DNA of 64,000 nucleotides from Photorhabdus sp. CRCIA-P01 (lineage in GTDB: Bacteria > Pseudomonadota > Gammaproteobacteria > Enterobacterales > Enterobacteriaceae), in contig NZ_NMQR01000014.1 of assembly GCF_003545805.1 (NCBI RefSeq), positions 1-64,000 on the forward strand. Reading direction: 5' to 3'. Positions 8,242 through 18,390 of this stretch are shown in pieces; within the stretch, counting starts at the first letter, position 1; the number at the start of each line of letters is the position of its first letter. The position numbers and the translations under genes were made by a program. The notes under the pieces were generated by a model. That model had not been told where the DNA came from. It saw nothing but the letters and a program-made list of their open reading frames with translations, and searched no databases.

Positions 8242-9606
8242 TTAATCACACTGAACTTTAATGGCCAGACCACCGCGGGATGTTTCACGATATTTCGCGT
8301 TCATGTCTTTACCTGTTTCGTACATGGTTTCAATAACTTTATCGAGAGAAACGCGCGGTTCACTGGTACGGCGCAAAGCCATGCGTGCAGCATTGATTGC
8401 TTTTACTGAAGCAATGGCATTTCGTTCAATACAAGGTACTTGTACTTGGCCTGCCACCGGGTCACAGGTAAGGCCGAGGTTATGTTCCATACCGATTTCA
8501 GCCGCAATACAGACCTGTTCAGCGCTGCCACCGAGCAGTTCAGCAAGGCCGGCTGCCGCCATCGAGCAGGCAACACCTACTTCACCTTGGCAACCCACTT
8601 CAGCTCCAGATATCGATGCATTCATTTTATATAGGATGCCAATAGCGCCGGAAGCCAGGAAATAGCGGATATAGAGCTCTGGTGTTACAGGTTCAATGCA
8701 ATGGTTGTAATAAGCGAGTACGGCAGGAACAATGCCACAAGCGCCATTGGTTGGTGCGGTAACAACACGCCCACCCGCGGCATTTTCTTCATTGACTGCC
8801 AAGGCGAACATGTTCACCAAATCCACGACATTCATTGGATCATTAGATAGATTGTTTGATGAGGTCAGCATACGATGTAATGCCGCTGCCCGGCGTGGTA
8901 CACGCAGTGGGCCAGGTAAAACCCCTTCGGTGTTCAAACCACGTTCAATACAAGCCTGCATGGTATCCCAGACATCGGCAAAATAGGCATTAATTTCTTC
9001 TTTGCTGTGGAGATCCAGTTCATTTTTCATCATTAAACCGGAAATAGATAACCCGGTTTTATTACAATTCATCAGTAATTCTTTTGCTAAATTGAATGGA
9101 TATGAAACGGGTTTGGTATCCTGAGAGGGTTTACCAAAGTGTTCTTCATCAACAATAAAACCACCACCAATCGAGTAGTAGGTTTTGCTATAAACTTTTT
9201 TGTCCCCCGCGAATGCGTGAATTTGCATGCCGTTTTCATGTAATGACAGATTATCACTTCGGAAAACCATGCCGCTATCACGTGGGAAATCGACTTCATG
9301 TAAACCGTTGGCCAGCTTAATACGCTGTGTTTGCTCTACATCACGAATAAAACCGGGGATCGAATCAATATCAACGGTGGCGGGTAAATTACCTGCTAGA
9401 CCCATGATAATAGCGATATCCGTATGATGACCCTTGCCGGTTAATGAGAGTGAGCCGTAAACATCGACGGCTACACGCGTGATAGAAGGCATTAATCCCT
9501 GGTTTACCAGATCGTCGACAAACTGTTTGCCGGCTTTCATCGGGCCAACTGTATGAGAGCTAGATGGGCCAATACCGACCTTAAACATGTCGAAAACGCT
9601 AATCAC
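8242..9606 (-). CDS. sdaA: L-serine dehydratase SdaA
   Basis: SdaA deaminates L-serine to pyruvate and ammonia with a [4Fe-4S] cluster. The 454-residue single-chain product has the beta domain first ([12 protein letters not shown] near residue 11) and the alpha domain second, with APTNGACG near 285. C339, C381 and C392 are placed to bind the cluster, and a cysteine at the penultimate position (C453) fits the C-terminal 'tail' cysteine known to occupy the active site in this family. The neighbours nudL and pabB are the same as for E. coli sdaA, which favours sdaA over sdaB. Confidence 0.95.
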   Translation of the reverse strand: MISVFDMFKVGIGPSSSHTVGPMKAGKQFVDDLVNQGLMPSITRVAVDVYGSLSLTGKGHHTDIAIIMGLAGNLPATVDIDSIPGFIRDVEQTQRIKLANGLHEVDFPRDSGMVFRSDNLSLHENGMQIHAFAGDKKVYSKTYYSIGGGFIVDEEHFGKPSQDTKPVSYPFNLAKELLMNCNKTGLSISGLMMKNELDLHSKEEINAYFADVWDTMQACIERGLNTEGVLPGPLRVPRRAAALHRMLTSSNNLSNDPMNVVDLVNMFALAVNEENAAGGRVVTAPTNGACGIVPAVLAYYNHCIEPVTPELYIRYFLASGAIGILYKMNASISGAEVGCQGEVGVACSMAAAGLAELLGGSAEQVCIAAEIGMEHNLGLTCDPVAGQVQVPCIERNAIASVKAINAARMALRRTSEPRVSLDKVIETMYETGKDMNAKYRETSRGGLAIKVQCD

Positions 9607-9634
9607 GCAAGACTCCTTAAAAAAGATAGAGATA

Positions 9635-9761
9635 TATACCCGTTATCTTTCAAGTTGCCTCTTTGTTGGCTGCACTCACTCACCCCGGTCACATAGTTAT
9701 CTATGCTCCCTGGGATTCGCTCCCTTGCCGTCGCGATGCACCTTGAAATCCATTGGGTATA
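9635..9761. repeat. ERIC element 2
   Basis: A 127-bp ERIC copy of the 'GTTATCTTTCAAGTTGCC' sequence variant lies between nudL and sdaA, 28 bp upstream of the sdaA start. It has the same orientation as element 1. Confidence 0.92.
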
Positions 9762-9904
9762 GTTATATATATATTGAGGTACGCTACTTTACTGTGATTT
9801 AGTCGTGTTGATAAGGGAGTTTACAGTTTTTTTTGAATTATGATAGCAATAGTGATAAAGGTGGGCAAAAAAAATACAAATTAATTGTCCTTAAATGATT
9901 TAGA

Positions 9905-10468
9905 TCAAACCTGAACTTGTTGAGCTAATTGATGAATTATCGTTGCTGTTAATCCCCAGATGAGATGCTGCTGATACCAGTAAAAATAGATTCGATGCTG
10001 CTGACCTCGGCGATTAACATCAAGATAATGATAACTCGAAAGTGAAAGCGCTTCAGATAGAGGAACTTCGAATATTTTGGAAACTTCTGCCGGGTTACTG
10101 TGGAGGGATAATCCGGGGGGCAATAATCCGACAATAGGCGTCACCAGATAGCCACTGATGCTATTTAAAGGAGCGAGTTGTCCCAGAACCTGAACTTTCT
10201 GATGAGGTATGTTAACTTCTTCTTCCGCTTCTCGTAGTGCGGTCGCGATTATTGATTTATCTTGAGGATCGGCAACCCCCCCTGGAAAGGCGACTTGACC
10301 GGCATGTGATCGTAAAGTGGCGGAGCGTTGGGTTAATAATAACGTTGGTTTTGGTTTGCAGATGATCGGTAATAACACTGCGGCATGGCGGTTGTTATAT
10401 GAAAACCATTTAGGGGGTGGTGGAAGTTGTAACTGAAATCTGTTAACGAAATCAGACAGTGATGTCAT
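9905..10468 (-). CDS. nudL: Nudix hydrolase NudL (CoA pyrophosphatase-like)
   Basis: The 187-residue protein (E. coli 192) carries the complete Nudix box, from GGVADPQDKS to REAEEEVNI near residues 82-104, which binds Mg2+ and hydrolyses a nucleoside diphosphate linked to another group. The LLTQRSATLRSHAGQVAFPG segment matches the CoA-pyrophosphatase subgroup. Its ATG overlaps the pabB stop by 4 bp (ATGA), so it is co-translated with pabB. The order pabB-nudL-sdaA is as in E. coli. Confidence 0.92.
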   Translation of the reverse strand: MTSLSDFVNRFQLQLPPPPKWFSYNNRHAAVLLPIICKPKPTLLLTQRSATLRSHAGQVAFPGGVADPQDKSIIATALREAEEEVNIPHQKVQVLGQLAPLNSISGYLVTPIVGLLPPGLSLHSNPAEVSKIFEVPLSEALSLSSYHYLDVNRRGQQHRIYFYWYQQHLIWGLTATIIHQLAQQVQV

Positions 10469-11841
10469 ATTACTTTTATTTTCCCTAGTTGTGGCAAAAT
10501 ACGATTCAACTTATCAAATGTTTCTTGATACTCTTTTTCAGCAATGCTGTCAGCAACGATTCCGCCACCAGCCCAACAATATATTTTTTCTTTCTCAGTT
10601 AAGAGGGTACGAATGGTGATATTGCTGTCCATTGTGCCACAGAAACTAATATAGCCAATTGAACCACAATATCCATGTCGGCGGTGAGGTTCAAGCTCTT
10701 CTATTATCTCCATCGCTCTGATTTTAGGCGCTCCGGTAATAGAACCTCCGGGAAAACAGGCACGTAATAGATCCGTGGCATGTTGTTCATTTGGCAGTGT
10801 TGCGGTGATTGTGCTAACCAGATGGTGAACGGCAGGGAATTGTTCAACTACAAATAATTCGGGAACTTTAACTGACCCCGGTGTGGCTACCCGGCCAATA
10901 TCATTACGCAATAAATCGACGATCATCAAATTTTCAGCCTGGTCTTTTTTCGAGGCTGCCAGTTTTGCAGCTTGCAGTACGTCCTTTTCTGTATCACTTA
11001 AGCGCGGTAATGTCCCCTTAATCGGACGAGTTTGAATTTGTCTATTTTCCAGGAGTAAAAAACGTTCAGGAGAGACGCTGATAACGCTGTTTTCCGGTAA
11101 ACGAATAAAGGCGGAAAAAGGTGCACGGTTGCTCTCATTAAGTTTTATGAATGCTTGCCATTCATCTCCTTGGTAATCAGCGCAAAATCGTTGTGCCAGG
11201 TTAACTTGATAACAATCGCCGCTTAACAGGTAGTGATGAATGCCGCTAATTTTTTCATTATATTGCTTAACACTCATATTTGACCGCCACTCACTGGTCA
11301 ACGTAAAAGCCATTTTTGGCGCAATTTGGTGAGAAGTTAGCCAGTTCAGGCGCGTATCAACATCACTGTAGCTGAATAAAATCACCTCTTTCTTGTGATG
11401 ATCAACAATCAGCGCCCAGTCATAAATACCTATTGCCATATCTGGAAATGACAGCTCATTTTTGGCTTGTGATGGTAATTCTTCAATATAGCGCCCAAGA
11501 TCATATCCCCATAAACCTAGGGCGCCGCCTTGAAATGGTAAATCAGGATCGAACTTTGCTGTGATATTTAATTTCTCTAGTTGCCTTTTTAACAGGTAAA
11601 AGGGATCTTCCTCAGTAATATAACTATCACCATCTTCATTTATTTCAGTTGATTTATTATGACTGAGCAGTGTTATCCGTGGCTCTGCAACCAGAATATC
11701 AAACCGATTATGGGGATGGTCGGCAGAACCAGAATGGAGCAGCATTGCCCAAGACTGGTTTGAAATCGGCGCGAAATAGTTGATGGCAGCGTCTGGTTGG
11801 TATGGTAATTGCCGTTTTTGCAGTGAAATACTCATTATCAT
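10465..11841 (-). CDS. pabB: Aminodeoxychorismate synthase component I (PabB)
   Basis: With PabA, PabB converts chorismate and glutamine into 4-amino-4-deoxychorismate for folate synthesis. The 458-residue product (E. coli 453) has an N-terminal anthranilate-synthase-like domain and the chorismate-binding domain with PIKGTLP (near 276) and the GSITGAPK motif (near 372). It is first in a two-gene operon with nudL. The start could be either of two ATGs six bases apart (11841 or 11835). Confidence 0.95.
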   Translation of the reverse strand: MIMSISLQKRQLPYQPDAAINYFAPISNQSWAMLLHSGSADHPHNRFDILVAEPRITLLSHNKSTEINEDGDSYITEEDPFYLLKRQLEKLNITAKFDPDLPFQGGALGLWGYDLGRYIEELPSQAKNELSFPDMAIGIYDWALIVDHHKKEVILFSYSDVDTRLNWLTSHQIAPKMAFTLTSEWRSNMSVKQYNEKISGIHHYLLSGDCYQVNLAQRFCADYQGDEWQAFIKLNESNRAPFSAFIRLPENSVISVSPERFLLLENRQIQTRPIKGTLPRLSDTEKDVLQAAKLAASKKDQAENLMIVDLLRNDIGRVATPGSVKVPELFVVEQFPAVHHLVSTITATLPNEQHATDLLRACFPGGSITGAPKIRAMEIIEELEPHRRHGYCGSIGYISFCGTMDSNITIRTLLTEKEKIYCWAGGGIVADSIAEKEYQETFDKLNRILPQLGKIKVI

Positions 11842-11974
11842 GTTGGTTTAGCAGTGGTAAGGCAAAAGTTAATCTTGATTTTAATCCCTACAGATTAACA
11901 TAGAAATCCACTCCTTACTTGAGTTAAAAATCGCTATACTCTTCGGCATGGATCACTTCATAGAGGTTATTATC

Positions 11975-12154
11975 ATGTTTTCAGGTATGCCAACTTTATC
12001 CCATCAGGAACAGCAACGAGCAGTGGAAAAAATTCAGCAATTGATGGTTGAAGGAATGAGCAGTGGCGAAGCGATTGCGTTGGTCGCACAAGAAATTCGT
12101 GAACAGCATCGAGAAAAAGAACAGGTTAATGTGGTGTTTGATGATGAAAAATGA
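11975..12154 (+). CDS. yoaH: UPF0181 protein YoaH
   Basis: A 59-residue small acidic protein of unknown function, the same length as in E. coli. The start at 11975 ([13 protein letters not shown]) is chosen over the ATG at 11948 because it matches the family N-terminus and is preceded by GAGG at good spacing. The [16 protein letters not shown] helix is the family signature. It is divergent from pabB, as in E. coli. Confidence 0.9.
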   Translation: MFSGMPTLSHQEQQRAVEKIQQLMVEGMSSGEAIALVAQEIREQHREKEQVNVVFDDEK

Positions 12155-12261
12155 ACATAATTAAATTATTTATTTAACAATAATCACACATTTATGTTAC
12201 CTGGCATGTTAGGTTAGCTCCATATTTAATCTCTTACTTTGAGATATTAACGGGAGGTAGT

Positions 12262-12636
12262 ATGAAAGCATGTCATATCATTAACAGAGTTGGCCTATCA
12301 GGTGCTGCATTTTTGCTCACTGTTTCATTCACAGTATCTGCTGTTTCGGAGAACAAACGTGTTGATAAGTTTATTTCTTGTGACAATTTAACTAAATCGC
12401 AAATTGCCGCTCAAGTAAAGCGTGATTTCCTGCAAAACCGCATTAACCATTGGTCAGAAGATAGAAAGCAATTGGGAACTGCTAAACCAGTGGTGTGGGT
12501 AAAGGCGGAAAATATCACTGGCGACAAAGATATATTAAAAATTCCGCTGACTGTTCGTGGTTCTAAGCGTGATAAAGATTACCGTGTTGTCGTTGATTGT
12601 CAGCAAAATACGATTAGCTATAGCGAGTTGAAATAG
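12262..12636 (+). CDS. yebF: YebF-family secreted protein
   Basis: The 124-residue product has a signal peptide with a hydrophobic core around 10-28 (predicted cut after VSA). The small mature domain resembles E. coli YebF in IAAQVKRDFLQNRINHW, PVVWVKAENI and IPLTVRG. Two cysteines (FISCDN and VDCQQ) can form the conserved disulfide. YebF is known for two-step export to the medium through porins; the fold is shared with colicin M immunity protein. GGAGG lies 5-9 bases before the ATG. Its natural function is not settled. Confidence 0.88.
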   Translation: MKACHIINRVGLSGAAFLLTVSFTVSAVSENKRVDKFISCDNLTKSQIAAQVKRDFLQNRINHWSEDRKQLGTAKPVVWVKAENITGDKDILKIPLTVRGSKRDKDYRVVVDCQQNTISYSELK

Positions 12637-12649
12637 CATTTTCTGATAG

Positions 12650-13663
<1,014 letters not shown>

Positions 13664-13670
13664 TTGGATA

Positions 13671-13797
13671 TATACCCAATGGATTTCAAGATGGATCGCG
13701 ACGGCAAGGGAGCGAATCCCCGGGAGCATAGATAACGATGTGACCGGGGTGAGTGAGCGCAGCCAACAAAGAGGCAACTTGAAAGATAACGGATATA
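13671..13797. repeat. ERIC element 3
   Basis: A 127-bp ERIC copy, inverted relative to elements 1 and 2, lies between the converging pip and holE genes. Confidence 0.92.
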
Positions 13798-13818
13798 ACC
13801 ACCGGTTATCCGGTGGTT
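13797..13818. terminator. Hairpin between pip and holE
   Basis: A 9-bp GC-rich perfect stem (AACCACCGG / CCGGTGGTT) with a TTAT loop lies 19 bp beyond the holE stop. The U-tract is poor, so it may serve as a transcript 3' end rather than a classical terminator. Confidence 0.55.
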
Positions 13819-13837
13819 ACTCATTCTTACTGGATGA

Positions 13838-14068
13838 TTAGCGGCCTTTTGGTTCGTAGGGTAAACTGGAAAGTTGTTTGGATAATTGGCGATAATGTAC
13901 TAAACGTTGTTGAAAATATTGCCGCAGATGTTCGGGTTGTTCTTGTTCAGCCGCATCAGGAAGTACCGGCATATTGTAACGTTCCTTAAAGGCTACGCCA
14001 GAGGCTGCCAAATCAACATTCATTTTGTCCATATCCTCTGTAGACAGTTCGGCCAGATTATGTTTCAT
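13838..14068 (-). CDS. holE: DNA polymerase III theta subunit
   Basis: HolE is the small theta subunit that binds the epsilon proofreading exonuclease in the polymerase III core. The product is 76 residues, the same as E. coli, with the conserved [20 protein letters not shown] block and the C-terminal SLPYEPK. It is a single gene next to ftnA and yobA, as in other enterobacteria. The divergent spacer to ftnA holds Fur-like sites. Confidence 0.93.
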   Translation of the reverse strand: MKHNLAELSTEDMDKMNVDLAASGVAFKERYNMPVLPDAAEQEQPEHLRQYFQQRLVHYRQLSKQLSSLPYEPKGR

Positions 14069-14150
14069 AAGTGTTTCTCTAATTCACAAAGTGATAAAAC
14101 TAATCCAGACAGGTTTTTCTGGCAAGGTTTGAATTGATTATTTTATAAAT

Positions 14151-14253
14151 ATAAATAATATTCATTATCATTAAATATAAAAATTCCTTGGTGAAGATTA
14201 TTTTGTAAATGTAATTCATTTTCATTTAAATATATCAAATGAGATTCATTTTC
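14151..14253 (+). promoter_or_regulatory. Three Fur-box-like sites upstream of ftnA
   Basis: Three 19-mers resemble the 6-6-1-6 Fur consensus: 14151-14169 (14 of 19 by eye, ending CATTATC), 14205-14223 (13 of 19) and 14235-14253 (13 of 19). The last two are 30 bp apart. In E. coli an upstream cluster of Fur sites activates ftnA by displacing H-NS. The very AT-rich context here would suit the same mechanism, which is an inference. Confidence 0.55.
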
Positions 14254-14381
14254 ATCTTTTTATTGAAAAATATATTTATATTTCAGTGTGATACATATTT
14301 TTAATTTATTTTTATTATTGGGTTTTATTATTTTAATTTAATTGGCATAATATAGTTCAATTAATAACTGGAGTATCTATT

Positions 14382-14885
14382 ATGTTAAATCAAGAAATGG
14401 TTAATGAATTAAATGAGCAGATGAATCTGGAGTTCTATTCTGCGAATTTATATTTGCAAATGAGTGCATGGTGTAGTGAACAAGGGTTACCAGGTGCCGC
14501 TGCGTTTTTTAAATCGCACTCTCAGGAAGAGATGCAGCATATGCATCGCTTGTTTGAGTATCTGAGTGATACAGGCACAATGCCACGTTTGGGGCAAATT
14601 GATGCACCTTCGGCCGATTATGAATCTCTATCTCATGTACTCAATAGAACTTATGAACACGAGAGATTTATTACTGCCGAAATTAATAAACTTGCTCATT
14701 TGGCGATAACCACGCAGGATTATTCTACTTTTAACTTTCTGCAATGGTATGTAGCAGAACAGCATGAAGAAGAGAAATTGTTTAAATCTATCCTTGATAA
14801 ACTGGATATGGTTGGTGAGGATGGTAAAGCACTTTTCCTATTAGATAAGGATCTGAAAGGTCTGGCTGCTGCAAATCCTGTCTAA
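14382..14885 (+). CDS. ftnA: Bacterial non-haem ferritin FtnA
   Basis: FtnA assembles as a 24-mer cage that oxidises Fe2+ and stores iron. The 167-residue product (E. coli 165) shows the ferroxidase ligands in NLEFYSANLYL (Glu near 17), SHSQEEMQHMH (Glu and His near 50) and a Glu in the third helix, plus QWYVAEQHEEE. GGAG lies 8 bases before the ATG. Three Fur-like boxes upstream suggest iron-responsive expression. It is monocistronic, with a terminator at 14903-14955. Confidence 0.95.
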   Translation: MLNQEMVNELNEQMNLEFYSANLYLQMSAWCSEQGLPGAAAFFKSHSQEEMQHMHRLFEYLSDTGTMPRLGQIDAPSADYESLSHVLNRTYEHERFITAEINKLAHLAITTQDYSTFNFLQWYVAEQHEEEKLFKSILDKLDMVGEDGKALFLLDKDLKGLAAANPV

Positions 14886-14902
14886 TGAAATGGAATTAAT
14901 TA

Positions 14903-14955
14903 GCCGCAGTAGTCGCAATAACTTTAGGTATTTAAAGTCAATGCTGCGGTTTTCC
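14903..14955 (+). terminator. Terminator of ftnA
   Basis: CCGCAG (14903-14908) pairs with CTGCGG (14944-14949) around a loop with inner pairing, followed by TTTTCC and more T-rich sequence. Confidence 0.6.
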
Positions 14956-15079
14956 TTTATTTTTGCGCGATAGTTCACAAGACGAAATTCTTATTGTAAG
15001 TTATCGCAGATAAAATAACTCTTTTGATATAAAATGATGACGATTTATAGAGATTCATTTGAAAATTAAGAGGTTATTG

Positions 15080-15466
15080 ATGACCATTAGCACAATCCGC
15101 TCTTTTGGCCGAAAATTATCTGCTTTAATTGTCCTTTTTGTTGCCATATCTTGCCAGCAAGCTTTGGCCCATGCGCATTTAACAGAACAAATTCCGGCAG
15201 AAGATACTACAGTAGAAAATACACCACAGGTAATCACGCTAAGCTTTTCTGAAGGTATTGAGCTGAATTTTAGTAAAGTAAAAGTGACTGGCCCGGAAAA
15301 TAAACTCATTAAAACGGGAAAATTGAAGCTTGATCCGGCAACTAATACAAAACTTATTCTTCCTATCGAAGATAAACTGACGACAGGGAGATATGATGTT
15401 AACTGGAGCGTGGTCTCTGTTGATGGGCATAAGACTAAAGGTGTCTATAGCTTTACAGTGAAATAA
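15080..15466 (+). CDS. yobA: CopC-domain periplasmic protein YobA
   Basis: A small copper-binding-type periplasmic protein of 128 residues (E. coli 124). The signal peptide ends in QQALA, and the mature protein begins HAHLTEQIPAEDT, where the N-terminal His forms the CopC copper site; the C-terminal VSVDGHKTKG supplies the second conserved His. The ATG at 15080 follows AGAGG at good spacing. The CopD partner gene 3 bp downstream is broken, so any copper-transfer role of the pair is likely lost. Confidence 0.9.
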   Translation: MTISTIRSFGRKLSALIVLFVAISCQQALAHAHLTEQIPAEDTTVENTPQVITLSFSEGIELNFSKVKVTGPENKLIKTGKLKLDPATNTKLILPIEDKLTTGRYDVNWSVVSVDGHKTKGVYSFTVK

Positions 15467-15468
15467 TT

Positions 15469-15929
15469 ATGTCTCTAGCGGCGCTGTATATTCTTTGTCG
15501 CTTCACTCATTTTATGGCAGTTATGTTAGTGTTTGGCTTTAGCATATTTACTGCCATATTGGTTCCTGAGCGTTTATCTGTTCTGATTGATGCGCACCTT
15601 CGTTTAGGGGTAATTATCAGTACAGTTGTGACATTAGTAACAACAATTGGATGGTTGGCAATTCAATCGGGAATAATGGGTGATGGTTGGCAGTATTGGG
15701 AATAACTTTTGGCAAAGTTTGGCAATGGCAAATACTGATTTCAATAGCTACTACGGGGTTTTTGTTTATCGGTAAACAAAAAGCCAGAAATATTCTGATG
15801 TTAATCGGTTCTGCTGTTTTACTCTCCTATCATGCTTTTATAGGCCATTCGGTAATGCATGATGGGATAACAAGTGTTTTTGCTCAGATTAATCAGGTAA
15901 TTCACTTAGCTAACTATCTGTCTCAATAG
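15469..15929 (+). pseudogene. yebZ: copD/yebZ copper-resistance membrane gene, frameshifted and truncated
   Basis: The first frame (15469-15705) encodes FTHFMAVMLVFGFSIF and ends GDGWQYWE. The second frame (open from about 15690) continues with VLGITFGKVWQWQI, as in YebZ. By comparison with E. coli YebZ (290 residues) about a dozen residues are missing at the frame switch, so a small deletion caused it. The second frame then stops after HLANYLSQ, before the C-terminal half. Only four of the expected eight or so membrane segments remain. Two ERIC elements follow. Confidence 0.85.
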
Positions 15930-16000
15930 GTGTTATTGGTGTAGTCTATTCTTGACTCTAAGTGCCTATTCTAATAACCCAATAGGAATAGGCAGTAATA

Positions 16001-16116
16001 TATACCCTATGGATTTCAAGATGCATCGAGACGGCAAGGGAGCGACATAGCTAACTATGTGACCGGGGTGAGCGAGAGCAGCCAACAAAGAGGCAACTTG
16101 AAAGATAACGGGTATA
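16001..16116. repeat. ERIC element 4 (116 bp, internal deletion)
   Basis: An ERIC copy matching element 3 but lacking 11 bases at the AATCCCCGGGAGCAT stretch. It shares its final TATA... with the start of element 5. Confidence 0.9.
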
Positions 16117-16241
16117 TACCTAATAGATTTCGAGTTGCAGCGAGGCGGCAAGTGAACGAATCGCCAGGAGCATAGATAACTATGTGACTGGGGTGAGTGA
16201 AAGCAGCTAACAAAGCAGCAGCTTGAAAGATGAAGGGTATA
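16115..16241. repeat. ERIC element 5 (tandem with element 4)
   Basis: A 127-bp ERIC copy of the other sequence variant (GTGACTGGGGTGAGTGAAAGC) begins inside the TATA end of element 4, giving a head-to-tail pair. It lies 85 bp upstream of yebY. Confidence 0.92.
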
Positions 16242-16326
16242 GTGAATATGGAGGAAGCCGGAGTGTATAGATAGTGTGTGAAAAGATCTATTCCGCTCGC
16301 TTTATATATCTACATTGGTAACTATT

Positions 16327-16668
16327 ATGAAACGTTTACTTTTATTACTTTCCTTGTTTTGTCTCTCTTTTCAGAATGTTGCTGCACCGGTTGAAACGGT
16401 GAGTAAGCTACAATTTGGTGATAAATGGGCATTTACACGGGAAGAGGTGATGTTGGATTGCCGAGCAAATAAGGCTCTGTTTGTGATTAATCCAAGTACG
16501 TTAGTGCAATACCCATTAAACGATATAGCCACGGATATGGTGAAGGTAGGGAAAGTGAATGCTAAGTCTTTGGATATTATTCTATTGGATGATAGCAAAA
16601 ATCCGACTCAAAAAATGAGCATAGCACCATTCCAACAAGCAGCTTTAGCATTGTGCGATAAAAGATAA
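16327..16668 (+). CDS. yebY: YebY (DUF2511) periplasmic protein
   Basis: The 113-residue product (E. coli 113) has a signal peptide ([12 protein letters not shown], cut near VAA), followed by a small domain with [11 protein letters not shown] and a C-terminal ALALCDKR. The two cysteines can form a disulfide. Its function is unknown; it travels with yobA and yebZ, which points to copper or envelope biology. The ATG at 16327 is preferred over an upstream TTG. The neighbouring sdsR gene matches the E. coli order. Confidence 0.88.
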   Translation: MKRLLLLLSLFCLSFQNVAAPVETVSKLQFGDKWAFTREEVMLDCRANKALFVINPSTLVQYPLNDIATDMVKVGKVNAKSLDIILLDDSKNPTQKMSIAPFQQAALALCDKR

Positions 16669-16744
16669 TGTCATTGAGTAAGCGATAGAGTCTATTTTGG
16701 CTTAATGGAAGATGTTGTTTTTGATTATTTATCATCCAAAAAGT

Positions 16745-16773
16745 TGGTAAAATGCAAGTATGTCAGCTACGCT
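16745..16773 (+). promoter_or_regulatory. Putative sigma-S promoter of sdsR
   Basis: A CTACGCT -10 element at 16767-16773 fits the sigma-S preference (CTAYRCT) and is placed correctly before the SdsR 5' end. SdsR is strictly sigma-S dependent in E. coli and Salmonella. Confidence 0.7.
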
Positions 16774-16780
16774 TTAAATT

Positions 16781-16875
16781 GTAAGTTGTTTTACGTCTTA
16801 ATGACACTTTTAGCGCACGGCTCTTAAGAGCCATTTTCCCTAGGCCGAGTAGAGGAGTCAACTCGGCCTTTTTTT
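16781..16875 (+). ncRNA. sdsR: Small RNA SdsR (RyeB)
   Basis: The region after yebY carries the SdsR hallmark ACTTTTAGCGCACGGCTC, a short hairpin (GGCTCTTAAGAGCC), the CATTTTCCCT linker and a strong Rho-independent terminator (GGCCGAGT...ACTCGGCC followed by seven T). SdsR is an abundant Hfq-dependent stationary-phase RNA that represses targets such as ompD, mutS and tolC in relatives. The 5' half before the core differs from E. coli. The RyeA antisense partner would be read from the other strand but could not be delimited. Confidence 0.88.
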
Positions 16876-16894
16876 GTCACAAGTTTTGTGGACA

Positions 16895-17137
16895 TCAGAC
16901 CACCCTCATAACCCATGCATGTTTTTGTCTATCATAATGCTTTCGGTAGAGAAGAATGTGTTTATCGTTTAGTAAGGCGGGAATACTGGTATGTTCATCC
17001 CATCCATCCAACTGCATACAAAGTTCGCGGTCGGAATTACAAGGAATACTAATGGTGATATCGTCCTCTTGGGAAGGTGAAGAGAGAATAGCGTCATCAA
17101 TTTCGTAGCTGGAAATTCTTAATTTTGTCTGGTTCAT
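16895..17137 (-). CDS. yebV: YebV (DUF1480) small protein
   Basis: An 80-residue cytoplasmic protein of unknown function (E. coli YebV 78). It matches in SYEIDDA, ITISIPCNSDRELCMQLDGW and TSIPALLNDKHILLYRKHYD. The ATG at 17137 is preferred over 17143 because AAGGAA is 7 bases away rather than adjacent. It converges on sdsR, whose terminator lies 20 bp beyond its stop. Confidence 0.88.
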   Translation of the reverse strand: MNQTKLRISSYEIDDAILSSPSQEDDITISIPCNSDRELCMQLDGWDEHTSIPALLNDKHILLYRKHYDRQKHAWVMRVV

Positions 17138-17797
17138 AATCATTCCTTAACTTTTAGATAACAGGTAAGACCAGTAGGGCCATCATTGAGAATAGATCAA
17201 ATAGCTGAGATTTCCAGTAATAATATTTTCCGTGTTGGATAATCGGTAGATGATATTGCTGTTATAATTATCTGTTCTAAAACTTACTCTCGTCATATTG
17301 CTTTTTTTATCTCTGCCATTCTTTGACCTTTTATACATTCAGTAGGAAATATTTATTTGGTGTGGTATTAAGGACTCAAAATGTTGGTGATGGTGTGGTA
17401 ACTGTAATAATTCTATGGATAAATTGTTTGAATGTTTTGTTTTTTACTACACCACTAGTCAACTCTCAAATGAAAGAGGCTAATGAGCGACACTGTTATC
17501 AGATAATTGATCTTTATAATTGTGTAAAAACTCAATTTGATTTTATTGTATGAGGGCATAGAGGCACTAGCAGTGAATCATACTCATACTGGTTGTACCT
17601 CTGATAATGTTTTGGTAAGTAGTGTGATATCTCACTAGCCTTTGCAAGTATTCAATAAATATAAGAATATTCTATTAAAGACAGTAAAAAATTTACGTCA
17701 GTGTGACAGACTGTTAACCTTATTGTTATGGGCATTTGATATTTTTTTGATATAAAAATAGAGATGCGTTTTGTGAATTTCATCGGATAGGTCAATT
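17138..17797. other. 660-bp gap between yebV and msrC
   Basis: No convincing gene was found. A 76-codon frame at 17323-17553 lacks a ribosome binding site and any familiar sequence. The region must hold the yebV and msrC promoters. No repeats were seen. Confidence 0.5.
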
Positions 17798-18295
17798 ATG
17801 AATAAAAATGAGTTCTATCGGGAGCTTACGGGGGATCTAAAAGCTCTGTTGTCTGGTGAGTATGACTTAATAGCGACGCTGGCTAATGCCAGTGCATTGT
17901 TGTATGAACGTTTGCATGACGTTAACTGGGTTGGCTTTTACCTAATTGATGGTGATACGTTGGTGTTAGGGCCATTTCAGGGAAAAGTTGCTTGTGTCAG
18001 AATACCTGTTGGCAAGGGGGTATGCGGAACGGCTGTATTGGAAAATCGCATCCAGCGTGTTGAGGATGTTCATGCGTTCCCTGGTCATATCGCCTGTGAT
18101 GTTGCTAGTAACGCTGAAATTGTGTTGCCGTTGATCGTAAGCGATAGAATTATCGGTGTATTGGATATTGATAGCACGGTCTTTAATAGGTTCGACGAGA
18201 AAGACGAATTTGGCTTACAAGCCCTTATTGATGGACTTTGTGCTCATTTAGAACAGTGCGTTGTGCCGAAATATGTTGAATTGAATGTAACTTAA
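17798..18295 (+). CDS. msrC: Free methionine-(R)-sulfoxide reductase MsrC
   Basis: MsrC reduces free methionine-R-sulfoxide with a GAF-domain active site. The 165-residue product (E. coli fRMsr 165) has the NWVGFYLIDGDTLVLGPFQG core and three conserved cysteines at 66, 76 and 100 (VACVR, GVCGT, IACDV), equivalent to the catalytic set in E. coli. It lies 95 bp upstream of proQ, as in relatives. Confidence 0.94.
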   Translation: MNKNEFYRELTGDLKALLSGEYDLIATLANASALLYERLHDVNWVGFYLIDGDTLVLGPFQGKVACVRIPVGKGVCGTAVLENRIQRVEDVHAFPGHIACDVASNAEIVLPLIVSDRIIGVLDIDSTVFNRFDEKDEFGLQALIDGLCAHLEQCVVPKYVELNVT

Positions 18296-18390
18296 CATAT
18301 GGATAACGTGGCATTTATCAGCAACGCTATTATAATGACGCCAGTTCATGCCTATGCTGGTTGGCAAAACCGTTGTAATCAGGAAATTTC

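Noticed and set aside
9587-9802. 71-codon frame across ERIC element 2
   Set aside because: It is a translation of the repeat itself; the same peptide pattern appears at other ERIC copies (15966-16151, 63778-63984) and there is no ribosome binding site.
17323-17553. 76-codon frame between yebV and msrC
   Set aside because: No Shine-Dalgarno, no recognised family, and composition of intergenic DNA.
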